Assembly (NCBI GenBank): GCA_964020975.1
Contig: OZ026619.1
Span: 3,859,915-3,923,914, forward strand
Origin: Hermodice carunculata
Taxonomy: Eukaryota > Annelida > Polychaeta > Eunicida > Amphinomidae
Length of the DNA stretch: 64,000 nt
Direction: 5' to 3'
Both the position numbers and the translations under genes were made by a program. The stretch's first letter is position 1; the number at the start of each line of letters is the position of its first letter. Positions 24,129 through 36,234 of this stretch are shown piece by piece. The notes under the pieces are model-generated. The model made no database searches and was not told where the DNA came from. It saw only the letters and a list, made by a program, of their open reading frames with translations.

Positions 24129-24408
24129 CTGATACCAGCATAATTCTGCCTGCTGTATTGGTACTATCCTGATACCAGCATAATTCTGCCTGCTGTATAG
24201 ATACTATCCTGATACCAGCATAATTCTGCCTGCTGTATTGGTACTATCCTGATACGAGCATAATTCTGCCTGCTGTATTGGTACTATCCTGATACCAGCA
24301 TAATTCTGCCTGCTGTATTGGTACTATCCTGATACCAGCATAATTCTGCCTGCTGTATTGCTACTATCCTGATACTAGCATAACTCTGCCTGCTGTATTA
24401 GTACTGTC
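24129..24408. repeat. 40-bp minisatellite, 7 units
   Basis: The unit begins CCTGATACCAGCATAATTCT and ends in TATTGGTACTAT. Seven units, mostly identical; the last is the most diverged. Confidence 0.95.
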
Positions 24409-24992
24409 CTTCTGTATACTTCAGCGTACATGCACATGGGGTCTATTTCGAACACCATCACCATATGCAAGGCTCAGTTGTGCACTCTGTTGGTTTGCCA
24501 GTGAGACAGGCACTTTTTATTGCTTCACGTTTCTACTGGATCCTCAAACAGAAGGTGGGTGTAGTCGCACCATGACTGGCGAACTGGATACCAAAAAACA
24601 GGTTGGCAATCACTTAGACTTCATCAATGGATACCAATACACAATTTCCCATTTGTATGTCATAGCTACACTGCTGAAATGAATGATGGCTTGTCAGTTC
24701 TACTGTATCAACACTACTAGATGCTAACATATACAATAGAAATACCACAGGATACTAAGAGGAAACAGTTCTACTAGGACATCCATTACTGGACACTGAT
24801 CCTACAATGAGTTCATAATACAGGTCATTCATACAAGTTCACACCAGGCATACAAGCAAGGAGGTGTTGTCATACACACTCACTACAAAATATCTCACAC
24901 CTTCACCCTTCAGCTTACCCAATACACCCAATATATACCAAACCAAATGGAAGATTCATTTGCTCAGTCCCAGTTGTCAAACAGATACTTAC

Positions 24993-25479
24993 GGATCAAA
25001 GAGATTGTTATATGGCTCAGCTGGTAATGTGGCATTGGTTTCTGGCTCGCCAATGCTACCAGATCCACTGTAGTACCAGTAGAGCTGGTTCAACCCGCAG
25101 GCAAACGAAGTTATCACCAAGAAAAATATGAATAGGAACTTTCCAATGTCTACCAGCATACAACCTAATGATATTTGAAGTGGTCCTAAGGTGGGGTTGG
25201 CTTGAAATAGGTAGATCACCCGTGCAAAGCTAAACACATTGGCAATAGCAAAAACACCTTCTGATATGAGAGTTGGGTCTTCCCTTGGCCACCTGTGTCT
25301 TGGCAGTTGGTTGGACCCATACATTTCTTGGTCCAAGGACTGATAGTATGCTACAATCCTTAATGAGAATGTACATAAATACAGTGATAACATGATGAAG
25401 TCCAGCCAGTTCCACCACTGTCTGATATAGGCCTTAAGACCTTCCTCCCACAGCTGTTTGCACTCTCCCCAGATGAACC
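24993..25479 (-). CDS. TRPC exon 3: S2 to S5 and turret
   Basis: This 487-nt exon encodes residues 440-601 plus two bases of codon 602. In order: end of S2 (FIWGECKQLW), S3 (WWNWLDFIMLSLYLCTFSL), S4 (ISEGVFAIANVFSFARVIYLF), S4-S5 linker (GPLQISLG), S5 (FIFFLVITSFACGLNQLYW) and the turret ending PYNNLFDP. The Glu, Gln, Asn and Asp that line the S2-S3 Ca2+ site of TRPC4 (GExKQ and WWNxxDF) are all present. The turret has an N-glycosylation sequon (NAT) and lacks the turret cysteine pair of TRPC5. The acceptor is TCAATATTGCAG|GG and the donor is GATCC|GTAAGT. Phase 2 at the 3' end suits either alternative pore exon, both of which supply the third base of a Pro codon. Confidence 0.97.
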
Positions 25480-25549
25480 CTGCAATATTGAGACAAGAAT
25501 GTCATCAACATACATCGACAAGTCAGCAAGCCCACTTATGGTGTTTTTA

Positions 25550-25790
25550 CTCTTTACTGCCAACTGGGACTTAAGTTGAATAACTTGAAAAGAAATGCTT
25601 ATTATAAGGGTGCTAGATTTGTGTTCCTTGTGAAGGGACATCATTACATTCAATACCAGCGTGACTGTAGCGACACTGAAGATAATAGTCCAGGTCAACA
25701 TCTTTCTTCAGTACACTTTAGGCATACTGTACCCAAAACGTACAGAGGGAAGCTGTTGGCTCTAAAATTTGGTACTGAAAGAGTAAAGTC
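25550..25790. mobile_element. Decayed TTAA-type hairpin MITE
   Basis: Recognised by family words in the right order: CTTTACTGCCAACTGGGAC at the left, the core GTTCCTTGTGAAGGGACAT...CATTCAATACCAG, the hairpin halves GTCAACATCTTTC and GAAGCTGTTGGC, and TTTGGTACTGAAAGAGTAAA at the right. The flanking TTAA has eroded at both ends. Confidence 0.6.
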
Positions 25791-27559
25791 ATATGAAAGT
25801 TCCAAATAAATACTTTGATGAAATCAGTCAAAACATTAGTTAAGAAAGGGAAATGCTACACATGTCCAAAGTTGGAGTGGGTTTATGTGTCAGTGAGTAA
25901 GAAACCATGACCCACAAGGCATGGAGGAATTTCTTAATTTCCTATTCACAAATAAACAAGAAGCCAGGACAATGAGTGGTGTGGGTTTTTTTAAACCAAG
26001 GTGTTTGTACATGTACTTGATTATAGGAGAGTAACACTTGATCATACTTTGAACTTTGTGTTGTTTAACAATCTAACAAACTGCACCAATCTATCGGTTC
26101 TAACCTCAGATGTTCTCCTTTGATAAAAGCTGTCCTTGCTTTATACACCAATAGTTTTAGCAACACAAAGACAACGGTTGTTCAGTTTCACTGGATTCAA
26201 TTGTGTATTGGCTGAGACAGATCACTTAAATGGCACACTCATTGAGAGCCATCCTGGTTAGTAGTCCACTTGATTCATTGTCTGGAATTTTTGTAAAATG
26301 TAAGGAGAACTCGGCAATTTTCCAAGTTACGCTACAGCAAACAGTCCCAAAGAAAAGCCAAAATCAACAGTGATTTGAGCAAAATAATTGAAGAATGAAC
26401 CACTGGTTGGAACAACAGAAGCATGATCAGTAACTTGATAATCTGCCACCAAAACTACAAATCAGCATTTTTTTTCCGCACTGGAGTAAATTTGGCTAAT
26501 AGCACTGACACATCAGCTTGAACGCAATGATGGATCTACTTCAATTTCCAGTTGACAGGGTTGCCTCCAAAAATGTACTGGCACACAAATTAATCCTTCT
26601 GCAGTTACATTTATTTGAATTGACAAGCTTCATATCAACAACTCTAATGTGTGAATGTGTAGATTTTTTTCAACTTATTTTAATGGATCATCTACATATC
26701 AATACAAATGACATAATGATGTGTAGACCTTTTATTTGTTTTACAAACATTTTATTGATCAGCTCTACATCAATTTTCAAGACTGCATCATCATACACTA
26801 TACACAACGTGCATGTGTGCCACTGACACAAAGTCAAATGTATTTCTGGTTGATATATCATTTTCCTTGTTACTGCTCAATTCTAGTTCCCTCATTTCAT
26901 AGATCAAAAAGATAAATGCATCTTATATTAAACATATATGTGTGCTGATTTAAAATAGATTTTACTGACACTTGTATGCTTTGGCACTTTAATCTTGTGG
27001 GGCAAAACATCTTCACCCAAATAACCCTGACCAAATTTGGAATTATGTATAGGCTCCAAAGGGTAAATTAATTCAAACTTTAAGAGACAGTAGTACCTCA
27101 CATAGGGCATACTTTCAAGTGACTCTAGTGAATGATATACAAGGCTTGCACAGAACACGACAAAAACTTTCCTGTGATATAAATCCAACCCTCAAAAGAC
27201 ATGTTGTATACAATAACCCTCATGCGCCAGAATGGGCGAGAAAGTCTTTTTCCCACATTTGGCTCTTAATATGACCATACATGGGTATGTACATGATGTA
27301 TGTCATTGCACATTGGTCAGAGACGCTGTTTCTTTTAAGTTGCTCAAGGTGCACTGTATAAGCTGGACTTGAACTTTTCTTTGTCTCTCCATGCACGCTC
27401 CTATCTCTATTTTAGCCCACACGTTTCGATATTTAATGGACAGTATATTTAATTTTCCTCAATGTGTTACTGCTTGCATATTGTACTGTTATTACCAATA
27501 AATATCCATGTATCTATCTACAAACCACCTGGGCATTTACTGCTCATTTAAATGCCATG

Positions 27560-27791
27560 TACTGTATAAGTACAAATTTTCCCAAGGTATTAAATTTTCC
27601 AGATTTTCCTGAGTTGTGCCATTCGGGAAAGTAAAACCTGGGAAAACCCCCGAAGCACTCAATGCCCACATGACGTTGTCTGGAGTTTAGCGTTACTGGT
27701 CTGCGATCCACGAAAATAAAAAACGAGCAAATTTTGAATTTATGTAAATCCAGGAAATTTAGTGTTCAGGAAAATTTGTACTTATACAGTA
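27560..27791. mobile_element. TA-flanked MITE with perfect 23-bp inverted ends
   Basis: The left end TACTGTATAAGTACAAATTT... and the right end ...AAATTTGTACTTATACAGTA are exact reverse complements over 23 bp including the TA. 232 bp, no coding capacity. The target TA suggests a Tc1/mariner-type source. Confidence 0.85.
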
Positions 27792-29281
27792 AATAGTTGC
27801 ACTCATTCATTTGTAATTTGCGCGAATGCTGGTCATACATATTCTTGCAAGTCTCTTCTCTTGCACTTTTATGTTGGTCCCTTTGTCACAATCAATAATG
27901 ATCTATTGAAGGCTGTTGGATAGGAATGCATCTGGTTCTGAGCCAATTTTCATTGCCACAACAGCCTTTGTTGCAAAACAAAACATTAATTCACACATGC
28001 CACGACGATATATTATCCAAAATCAAAGATGCCAAGTTACTGTCCCTCATAAATCAAGCTGCATATTGTTTTGAATTAGATAAATCTCAACACACTTTTG
28101 GTAATTAACAGCTTTTGGATCATTCTAACCAAAATTGCCAATATGGGCATGTTACATTTTAAGCATCACTGTTAACAAAAGGTTTTTGCCGAAGGGACCA
28201 ATCATCTTACCTTCAAACAAATCACATTTACAGGAAAATAAACTTTTTTTAGTGTTGCTATGAAATTAGATAAATGCTTACACAGCATCTGCTTGTTTGG
28301 GGAACAACTGCGATCTAGTTTATTAAAAAACATTATCATACCATATTCAAATAATGTTCAATTCTATGGAAACATGCGAGATGTGCAGTTTTTCTGTTGT
28401 CATGTAAAAGGTTGATTACTGAACTGATGAAATGAAACCAAAGTAACACACAAGCTAGGATCCTTTTTCCATAACAAAGGGAGCTGGTGATAAGCGTTTC
28501 TATTTTCAGTATTACTGGAAAAATAGGCTTTCAACTTCTCTTTTTTACATCAGCATTTACAAACAGCTATATCTAATTATTCAACAGCATTGATTTATTT
28601 GCTTCATTGCTTATGCTGGTTGCAATCAGAAGAACGCATTCAATGCATGCCAGCCTTGATTATATCATGTATCTAATGACAGCATATTACATAAGCACAC
28701 ATACCTGCACGAATGTATCATAAGTTTTAACTTTGTTGATTTTGAAAAACAACATACACTTAATTGACAAAATTTCTCTTTAGATTGTGACATGGCATAA
28801 TGTCATGGCTCCCTATGTGTAAACTGTGTGACATGGCTTTCAGTAATATACTCAGTTTATGCCACATTGCACAGTAGTTGAAAATTTTGCAGTCAGCAAT
28901 TTCACAGTTAATGGCCCATTATGCCAAGAAAATATAACCTCATGATCACAGGAAGCAAAATGTTAATATTCTGCTCATTTCCTTAATTTGTCTAAATCAA
29001 TTTTCTGCTTCCAAAATTCCTCAAATTCTTCAGTCTTCATATGTACTGGTGTGGTTAGGACACTGCTCTGCACCATTGATTTTATATAATGTTCAGGGCT
29101 GGACGTTAAAGTTGTATTGCTTGAGGCAATTAAAATTTCAAGCAGCATAACCAAAAATTCAAAGCTGTATAGGATTTTAACCCAGTGGTTGTCCCAAAGC
29201 GTTAAAAAAAATATATATTGTGAGCAACTAGCCAGAAACTTTAATGTTAACCCTTGATGTTTAAGTCTCAAATATACATAC

Positions 29282-29639
29282 CAAAAACATAAAAGACGAT
29301 TAGCCACTCAAGAGATGATGGAGGAGGGCCACGGCGCTGTTGCCGCAGCCTGGTCTCATTTTCATCTGTACTGCGAGGATTGGTGGAGGCCATGAATAAG
29401 AGGAGAAGAAAGACTCCAAATGATGCACTGTGGTACATGAACTTCATGAAAGGTGTGCGCAACAGTTGGCCGATCCTACTACGAGGCAATATTAAATAGT
29501 AGAAGGCCATGAGTGGCATGGCTGATATAAGTCCAATGATGATGAAAAACTTTGAGACATAGTTCCGTTTCCTCCAGCCTGGCAGTCCCTCATACCAGAT
29601 TGAAGTCAACAGCTGTTGGCAGTGGGGGTGAGCCACAAA
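29282..29639 (-). CDS. TRPC exon 2: pre-S1 region, S1 and start of S2
   Basis: This 358-nt exon encodes residues 321-439 plus one base. It opens FVAHPHCQQLLTSIWYEG, matching the family's FVAQPNCQQLLASRWY. Next come the pre-S1 hydrophobic elbow (FFIIIGLISAMPLMAFYYLI), RTPFMKFMYH, S1 (SFGVFLLLLFMAS), a charged extracellular loop, and GPPPSSLEWLIVFYVFG entering S2. The acceptor is TTTCTGTTCCAG|TTTGTG and the donor is TTTTTG|GTATGT. Start phase 0 matches the end of exon 1, and phase 1 at the 3' end matches exon 3, rebuilding a Gly codon. No truncation or frameshift is seen. Confidence 0.97.
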
Positions 29640-29691
29640 CTGGAACAGAAAGACACATGCCTTGACCTTTCAAAAAAGCATCAAGTTATTG

Positions 29692-29747
<56 letters not shown>

Positions 29748-29760
29748 CATACATACTTAC
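29692..29760. repeat. (ACAT)n microsatellite
   Basis: About 16 ACAT units lie 50 bp upstream of the exon 2 acceptor, on the intron side. Confidence 0.95.
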
Positions 29761-29960
29761 TAATGGTGTACATGATACTTTTTTTAACGTGAACTTGGTT
29801 GGACCAGTTATACATTGTAATACTATGTCCTACTATTTTCATGTACCATTGACATACCATGTACATGTGTGCCGGTCATGAGATATACAATGGAAAACAT
29901 GTAGTTAATTGCTGATACAAAGTTACAATACTTGCTAAGTGAGGAAGAAATATTCATTTG

Positions 29961-30182
29961 TTAACCCTTAAAGTGCTGATTTAAGACTGGGTCACAGTTT
30001 TCCTCGAAACATGCACAAAGTGTCTCGAGGAAAGTTGTTGACTAAGATTACTTTTAGCTTTAGACTAGGCTTGAAGGTATTTGAATGAAAGATATCTTCA
30101 AGAGGAATTTGAATCCTTTAATCACTGTGTTTTACGGTAATGAGAAAACGACTATAGCCATGATTAGCACTTTAAGGGTTAA
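29961..30182 (+). mobile_element. TTAA-flanked hairpin MITE, 222 bp, intact ends
   Basis: Perfect 17-bp ends TTAACCCTTAAAGTGCT and the inverse AGCACTTTAAGGGTTAA. The internal hairpin words are TTTTCCTCGAAACATG and GTCTCGAGGAAAGTTGTTGAC, followed by the core GTATTTGAATGAAAGATATC. It is about 85% alike, inverted, to the copy at 55929. Confidence 0.85.
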
Positions 30183-31497
30183 TTAATATGTGTATAGCTT
30201 TGATTCTGACTGGACACAACACTGTTGTCTGCGTCATCAGACAATGATCAAGGGAAATCCCTCAGTTTCAAATTTTGATCTGCACGCTCCCTAATCGTGA
30301 AAATAGGTCTCTCTGCAGCTCGCCTCTGCCACACAGGCCTTCATGTTGACCAAGCTTGGTAGTATTTTTGACAGTATCATCATGTTGATTGGCAGTCTCA
30401 TCACGTGATTGCCTCTGCAGGATCTTCATACATGGGACTAAAGTTATATAGTCATAAAATCCTAATTACTGTCATAAAACATCTGTGCTAAGACCTAATC
30501 GTATATCAGTCAGAGCGTTTATGCAAGACACATCTACGCCAATGGAAGTATTTTATCAAGGATATAGTCCTTCACAAAAGTGAAGAAATTACATATTAAC
30601 ATCCCTACAATGCATGTCTAGTGTCTCATCATCAAGGAGCCAATAAAGCAAAAGAGAGCAGATATCCTTTGTGGCACAGTGTACATGCATGTACAGGTAG
30701 GGGCAGGGTGTTTACCCACCGTGCTAAAGGCTGGGCCTGACAAGAAATGTATATATGTGTAAGTTCATTGCAGACAATTATTTTGCACATACAGAGGCAT
30801 GAGATGTGGATATACTGAACAATGTAGGTAATGATATACATATTAGTAATAAGTAACTATTAAAAAAAGAATGTACACGTATAGACTCAGTGAAGATTGC
30901 ATTGCTCGAATAATCACATTGCCAATCATATAACTCAAACTGAAATTGCACTAACAGAAGACTGGATTAAACACAAGACAATGATTGGTGGAAATATGGA
31001 GACTGATCATCAAATATAGGGCAGCATGCAAAATCACTCTCTACATTCTCTCAGCCATTGATTGGATTATACAATGTTTAATACATAAACATCAAAGGCC
31101 CACGAAAGTTTGCTGAAGGATGCTACTACCTTCCATTATAATTTGTTTACAAGTCTTTGAACTTACGGTCAAATGGGAAATTGGAAGAACGGAGTTTGGA
31201 GATCATAAAAACAAAACTTTGATGCTTCCCAGTTGATATTATCCTTATCAATCCATTTATTATGCATGCTACATGTATGTGGCACAGGCGTGGTCTTTGA
31301 GGGTTACACGGTTATGCATGCAGGAAATTCCAGTACAGAAGAATAAATACAAGCTTATTCTCAGTACTCTCCAGTCTCCGGTGTCCCTTTTTAAACCCCA
31401 CAGGAGGTATATGCCCCTTTGGATTTCAGAAATACCCTTGAGAAAAATTCAAAGCTTCGTAACACTAGTAAACTGCCTTGGAAGCATATGACCAGTT

Positions 31498-31770
31498 TCA
31501 GCAGCAACCAGCACTGGCCAGCAGCAACCAGCGGTGGTCAGCGGCACACAGCAGCAGCCAGCAGCAGAGACGCCGGCTACTGCCGGCCGCCGCTGGCTGC
31601 ATGCCTCCAAAAGCCAATAGAAGGGTTTGGGGTTGACTGGAAGTTGGCGGCAGGCAGTCGCACAAGGCAGTGGCCAGCAGCAGGCCTGACTTAGACCCTG
31701 TGTGCCACCAGCCACTGCTCCCTGCTCCTCTCTGCCGCTGGCCACTGCTCCCTGCCACTGGGCTCCACTC
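31498..31770. repeat. Degenerate CAG-rich then CTG-rich block
   Basis: The first half is full of CAGCAGCAACCAGC-type words and the second half of CCACTGCTCCCTGC-type words. The whole can partly fold back on itself. Long open frames cross it on both strands, as expected from the composition; none resembles a known protein. Confidence 0.6.
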
Positions 31771-34700
31771 TGTATTGCATACCACATGGTGTATCATGCA
31801 TTTAAAGTATGGATCTAAAGTTGGGGATGGAAGAGGTTCCAGTAAATGTATTTATTTATTAGACTTGCCTTGTACATGTACCTCCATCAACTTGATACAT
31901 GATGAATAACTTTGTATCTCATTCAATCACATACAAGTAACTAATTTGATTGAAAATGAAATATATTTCAGATTACATGTACTAATGTTATGTTGAATCC
32001 TACACCTGCAATTTAAGACCACCCTTCCACCAGAATCAAGTGGTCATATAATATGTCGGCTTTTATATTAGGTAATGCACATTTCCATGTATATAGACTT
32101 TATTGTGCAGTGGCACAAATGTGATCAAAAATGCAGGTGGTCTCTCCATGCATGTACTGCTGTACCTGAGTTTTACCCATGCATTTTTTTTGGGGGGGGG
32201 GGGGAGGGGTATTGCATGAGTCTTAAAAGTAGTTTCTGTCATGATCAATCATGAAATTGCTTTAAAGGACCATACAGATTTTTAAAAAAAATTAAGTGCA
32301 TGTGGATGGTAAATATGTTGTCACTTTGATGACACAATCAAATATACAGTTGTCAAATGCAACCAATTGCCTATATTCATGACCACTGGGTTTATTACAT
32401 ACACATATAGCTTGATCAGCTTGAACTTTGATGCACTATCCACATGTTCTATAAATATATATGTGTATTACCATAAAGAATGAGCATGGGAGAAAATGTT
32501 TTAGCAAATGTGATTAAGTGCAAAATCAGTCAACATTGTACATACTGTATTTATAAATAATGTTATAACTTGTGGGCTCTTTAGAAATGTCAATAGGTGA
32601 ACTTGGAGTCCTCTAGTGTAATATAAAGGATCCTTTACTCAGAAATATGAATGTTTTATGTTTTCATCAAGCAGGTCAGTATCTTGGATACAGCATCCCG
32701 CTCTGTTTAACAAAAACGGCTTTCTTTTCACTGGCATACTGTTTCTGAAACTTTACGATGTGCTTTTTGTTGTCATGCGACAGCACAGCCTTGTGTTTTT
32801 ATTTGACAGAGGCTGTATGTGTTTTTCCTCTTTTGTGCTTTTCCCCTCTCAACACTAGCACTCAAATTTACCCCACCATGGGATTTACATCATATGAAAA
32901 TGTGCCTGGTATTTCCAACAAGGTCCAGGAACACGAAGCTGTGAGCCATAACATCGTGCAGATGTGTGCAGACTATTGGATTGTCTTGAACCAACACCAG
33001 GTAATGATTTGATATCATTAGATCCAGAGGTTTTTTCATTATTTTCTGTAGCTGCTGTGTACTTTAACATGTTAAAGCCTGAGCATTTAATTTGGGACAA
33101 TTTGCACGAGGGCACATAGACACTAAGATACAAACAGTTCAAATTGTCAGTAAATAAGCGAGTGTGCAACTGAAAAGGTAAGCGAGTGAGATTAGGTGGC
33201 CCCTAATTACAAATGAAAAGCTTTGGCTGTGTGAACACACTGGGCTCCGCTAAACGAAAAATTACAAGATCTTTGAGAGTCGTGCAGGTGCACATTCACT
33301 GGATGCTCAGTGCCGCTTTCTCATGTACCCACTTTGAGCAGAGATTATTGATCCCTGACCCCACCCACCTCACCCCACCAACCCCCAAAAACAAGAAAAA
33401 CAGAAACAAAAAAGAATTAAATGGGACTACATGTACAATGTACTGATATTGGTTTTGACTGTCCTTCAGACTGTTGGTGGGTGGCAGAATGTTTACGAGC
33501 AAAATATCGCAGGATTCACACCACCACATCAAATTCAATTCCCTCAATTGTGCCTTGACACTATTTCTTGACTTGATAACATTTTAGTAACCTTGAGCTC
33601 ATTTCAAGGTCACAGGACCACCGTGTGTGCAATTCTAACACTAGTGGGTGGGTTAGTCTGTCACCAACGACAGTTGTAGTTATTGTTGGGTGGCCATGGC
33701 TGTATTTGTCTGAAAAACTGTGTTGTTGTTATGGGTGGCTCACAAAAATGGCGGCATTAAGGTGCACTTGTCTACATAGCTTAATTGGAGCAGATGCAGA
33801 AAACTTGCACCTTAAGGTTTTTGTCTTTTTGTAAGAAAGCACAGAACTGGCACATAACAAATGTATTAGATGATACAGTTATGCACCCTCAAGACATGTC
33901 TCTGGAATCATGCAATTGTGCACTGAATCTGCACCTACCGATCATTTGCGTTTGCTGGGCAAGTTTCCAGATACTTCAAGGGTACATGCAAGCATGTGAA
34001 CTACAGGATCCAGCGCAAACTGAAAGCATCTGTTACTCTGAAGCGAGCAGGTCTCTGTGTTCAAAGAGGTTGCTATCCAGGCATGTTGTTTTCACAAAGA
34101 TCTGACTGATTTTGTAAGACAAAACCTGAAGTATTGTTAAAATACCTGAATGTGGCCATCCACTTTTGTTTCTTCATGCACATATCAAATATAAATTGAG
34201 CAAAATGATTTGCCCCTTTTGCACAAAATGTTGAACCAAATACCTGAATTCATGCAAAAACCTAAAACAGAGACAGCATCTAATGGGGATATGCTGGGTG
34301 CCTAGAGACTTCTTGTTTATTACAGCATGACAGACAATGATTTACAATATGCACTGAGATGACAGTATACATATGTAAAAAGATTGCTGATCTTAAAGTA
34401 GTTTTGGTGATATATTTGCACATGACAGATATATAGTTTGAGATAATCATGGCTGTCCAGTCTGCACATTATTAGTGTTCGCACCTGTGACCTCCAGAAA
34501 GTAATAATATTCAATGGCCATTTTTCCACTGTTTATGATGATTTCCCATCTTGGAATGTACCCAAAAGATGGCTTTTTTAAAACATAAAAATTATCAGCA
34601 AATCTATCAGGTGTTTGCTTTGTGTTTTATTAAAAAATCTTGAAGAAATCAAGCTTTAGTAGGGTTAAGCACAGCTTTACTGTGCTTGCCTCAACCACAT

Positions 34701-35169
34701 TACCTGCAAGGGGTGAATCAATGCTATTATCATCAACAACTGCTGTATGAATTGAACATAGTCAAGACTGAATCTGATGGAATCCAGTTCAGTCCAATGT
34801 GCTACAAGCTTTGTATTTGTCCATGCACTGACCTCTGTGTAACCCACGGTTGATATATGGAGTTTTTGCTTATTTTGCTGAAGGTATAAAAATACCTGAG
34901 GGGCAATGGTGATTATAAAAAGCTGTCCCATGTATCTTTTTTATCGTTACTTCGATTCTCCTTAAAATAAATGGTTGCTTTTTAGAGTTTTTCACTTCCC
35001 ATTTATGTAAGGCGCACATTTTCAAACTGTATACACATGTTAGAAAGTGTACACTGTTGATACATACACAGGTAGTCAGCTGCTTCTTGTCACCTCCTGA
35101 CCACACCTCGTCTTCTACTTGCAATTCGATATTGAAGATTCTGCACACTTTACTACAGCACAGGGACAT

Positions 35170-35235
35170 CAAGATGAACTCCCCACAGAGTGGTCCCCCA
35201 CAGAGTGTTCCCCCCACAGAGTGGTCCCCCCACAA
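35170..35235. repeat. Short G/C-rich tandem repeat
   Basis: Three to four copies of a 16-18-bp CCCCACAGAGTGGTCC-type unit with variable C-run length. Confidence 0.75.
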
Positions 35236-35737
35236 TAGCCCCTCTTGACATTGATGGCAATTAATTGCTCTTATCTGCAAGGCCTCTTTCCTCAAGCACA
35301 GAGTCCTCATATCTGTTGTACGAACCCTCCCCACAATAACACCCTCCCCTCCATTATGGGGACTATATTCTCCAGGAGTAGGGGTGATCTTATTAGAGGA
35401 CCACTGTGTCCACTGAAATTAAAGCTTGGCCCAAGTAGCATTGACCTGAATGTACTGTCACATTGGACACTGGCTTGTAATGTGGTCGTCATTAAGAATG
35501 ATTTACGGGATGACCAGCAGATCATGAACATCCAATAATCAGCCTGGTTACATGATAGACTGGTGTCAACCTGGCAAGCTGATGCTTATATAACCCAGGG
35601 TCCTCAAGCATACCAGGCATTCTGCCATTTACACACATGTGGTAACCTGTCTGAGTGCATTTCTGATATTGGCCCTCTATATACTGAATTAGGAAACTTG
35701 CAGCCCTGTATTCACCGCTGACATCAACAGGCACAGG

Positions 35738-35790
35738 TAACGCCTCGCTGGTAATACCTCACTGGTAATGCCTCGCTGGTAATGCCTCGT
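35738..35790. repeat. 16-bp tandem repeat, about 3-4 units
   Basis: The unit is GCCTCGCTGGTAATAC / GCCTCGCTGGTAATGC, running into GCCTCGTCGAGG. Confidence 0.8.
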
Positions 35791-36059
35791 CGAGGCTCTG
35801 ACCAGTCAAATGGTCTTTGCATGTGAAGAGCCAGAAACATCATAGCTATCAAGTCTCCCCCATAAGGTCGGAGTCTCCCACTTTTGCACCCAATTTTTTA
35901 TTATTTACGTGCAAAATTTTGCAAATTTGGCAGAATCTCTCCCATGAAAATTAAGTATTTTCTATTATATTCTTATATTAAAATACAAATCACACGCATG
36001 GATTTTTCAAATTGATTTTGAGGTATGGAATGTTAACAGGTATGAGACATTGAAGTCCC

Positions 36060-36160
36060 CTAATTGGGTTTGTTGGGATTTGAACCCCATACCCACAGAA
36101 TGCAATTAAGGACAGTACCTATTTGGTCATGGCAGCTCCCATACAACATGAATTCAGCCC
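36060..36160 (-). repeat. Possible tRNA-derived SINE head
   Basis: On the minus strand GGTTCAAATCC, an exact B-box sequence, lies 31 nt after TGACCAAATAGG, an imperfect A-box match. The T-arm folds with one mismatch (TGGGG/CCCAA around TTCAAAT), but the anticodon stem does not form. It is therefore at best a tRNA pseudogene or SINE promoter, not a working tRNA. No second copy was found in the window. Confidence 0.3.
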
Positions 36161-36234
36161 TCTGTGATGTGGCAGCCACTGAGGACATCAACAGATTCTT
36201 CATCCTCCCATCCCTTGATTGCTTACTTCCAACC

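Larger units (their letters stand above)
1880..24992 (-). other. 23.1-kb TRPC intron before the pore exons
   Basis: No further TRPC coding exon was recognised. Itemised content: an old AACAAG-headed element (5568-6869), a truncated LINE (7099-8590), tandem arrays near 11.1, 14.3, 15.7 and 24.1 kb, low-complexity tracts at 10.0 and 16.1 kb, a dispersed 250-bp repeat (19.0 and 20.6 kb), a hairpin MITE (21962-22212) and a fold-back element (22269-24003). In 1880-4760, 8600-9950, 10080-11100, 12200-14280, 16290-19000 and 24420-24990 I see only unique-looking AT-rich DNA, apart from short homopolymers such as poly-C at 3063-3075, 12511-12530 and 16398-16407. Confidence 0.7.
25480..29281 (-). other. 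3.8-kb TRPC intron
   Basis: Holds a decayed TTAA-type MITE (about 25550-25790) and a TA-flanked MITE with perfect ends (27560-27791). Otherwise unique-looking AT-rich DNA. No coding signal was recognised. Confidence 0.7.

Noticed and set aside
34870-35334. Minus-strand frame of 154 codons
   Set aside because: No recognisable domain, crosses a short tandem repeat, and lies in a TRPC intron without splice or start support.
36060-36160. Functional tRNA gene
   Set aside because: The B-box is good but the A-box is imperfect and no anticodon stem forms; kept only as a weak SINE-head candidate.
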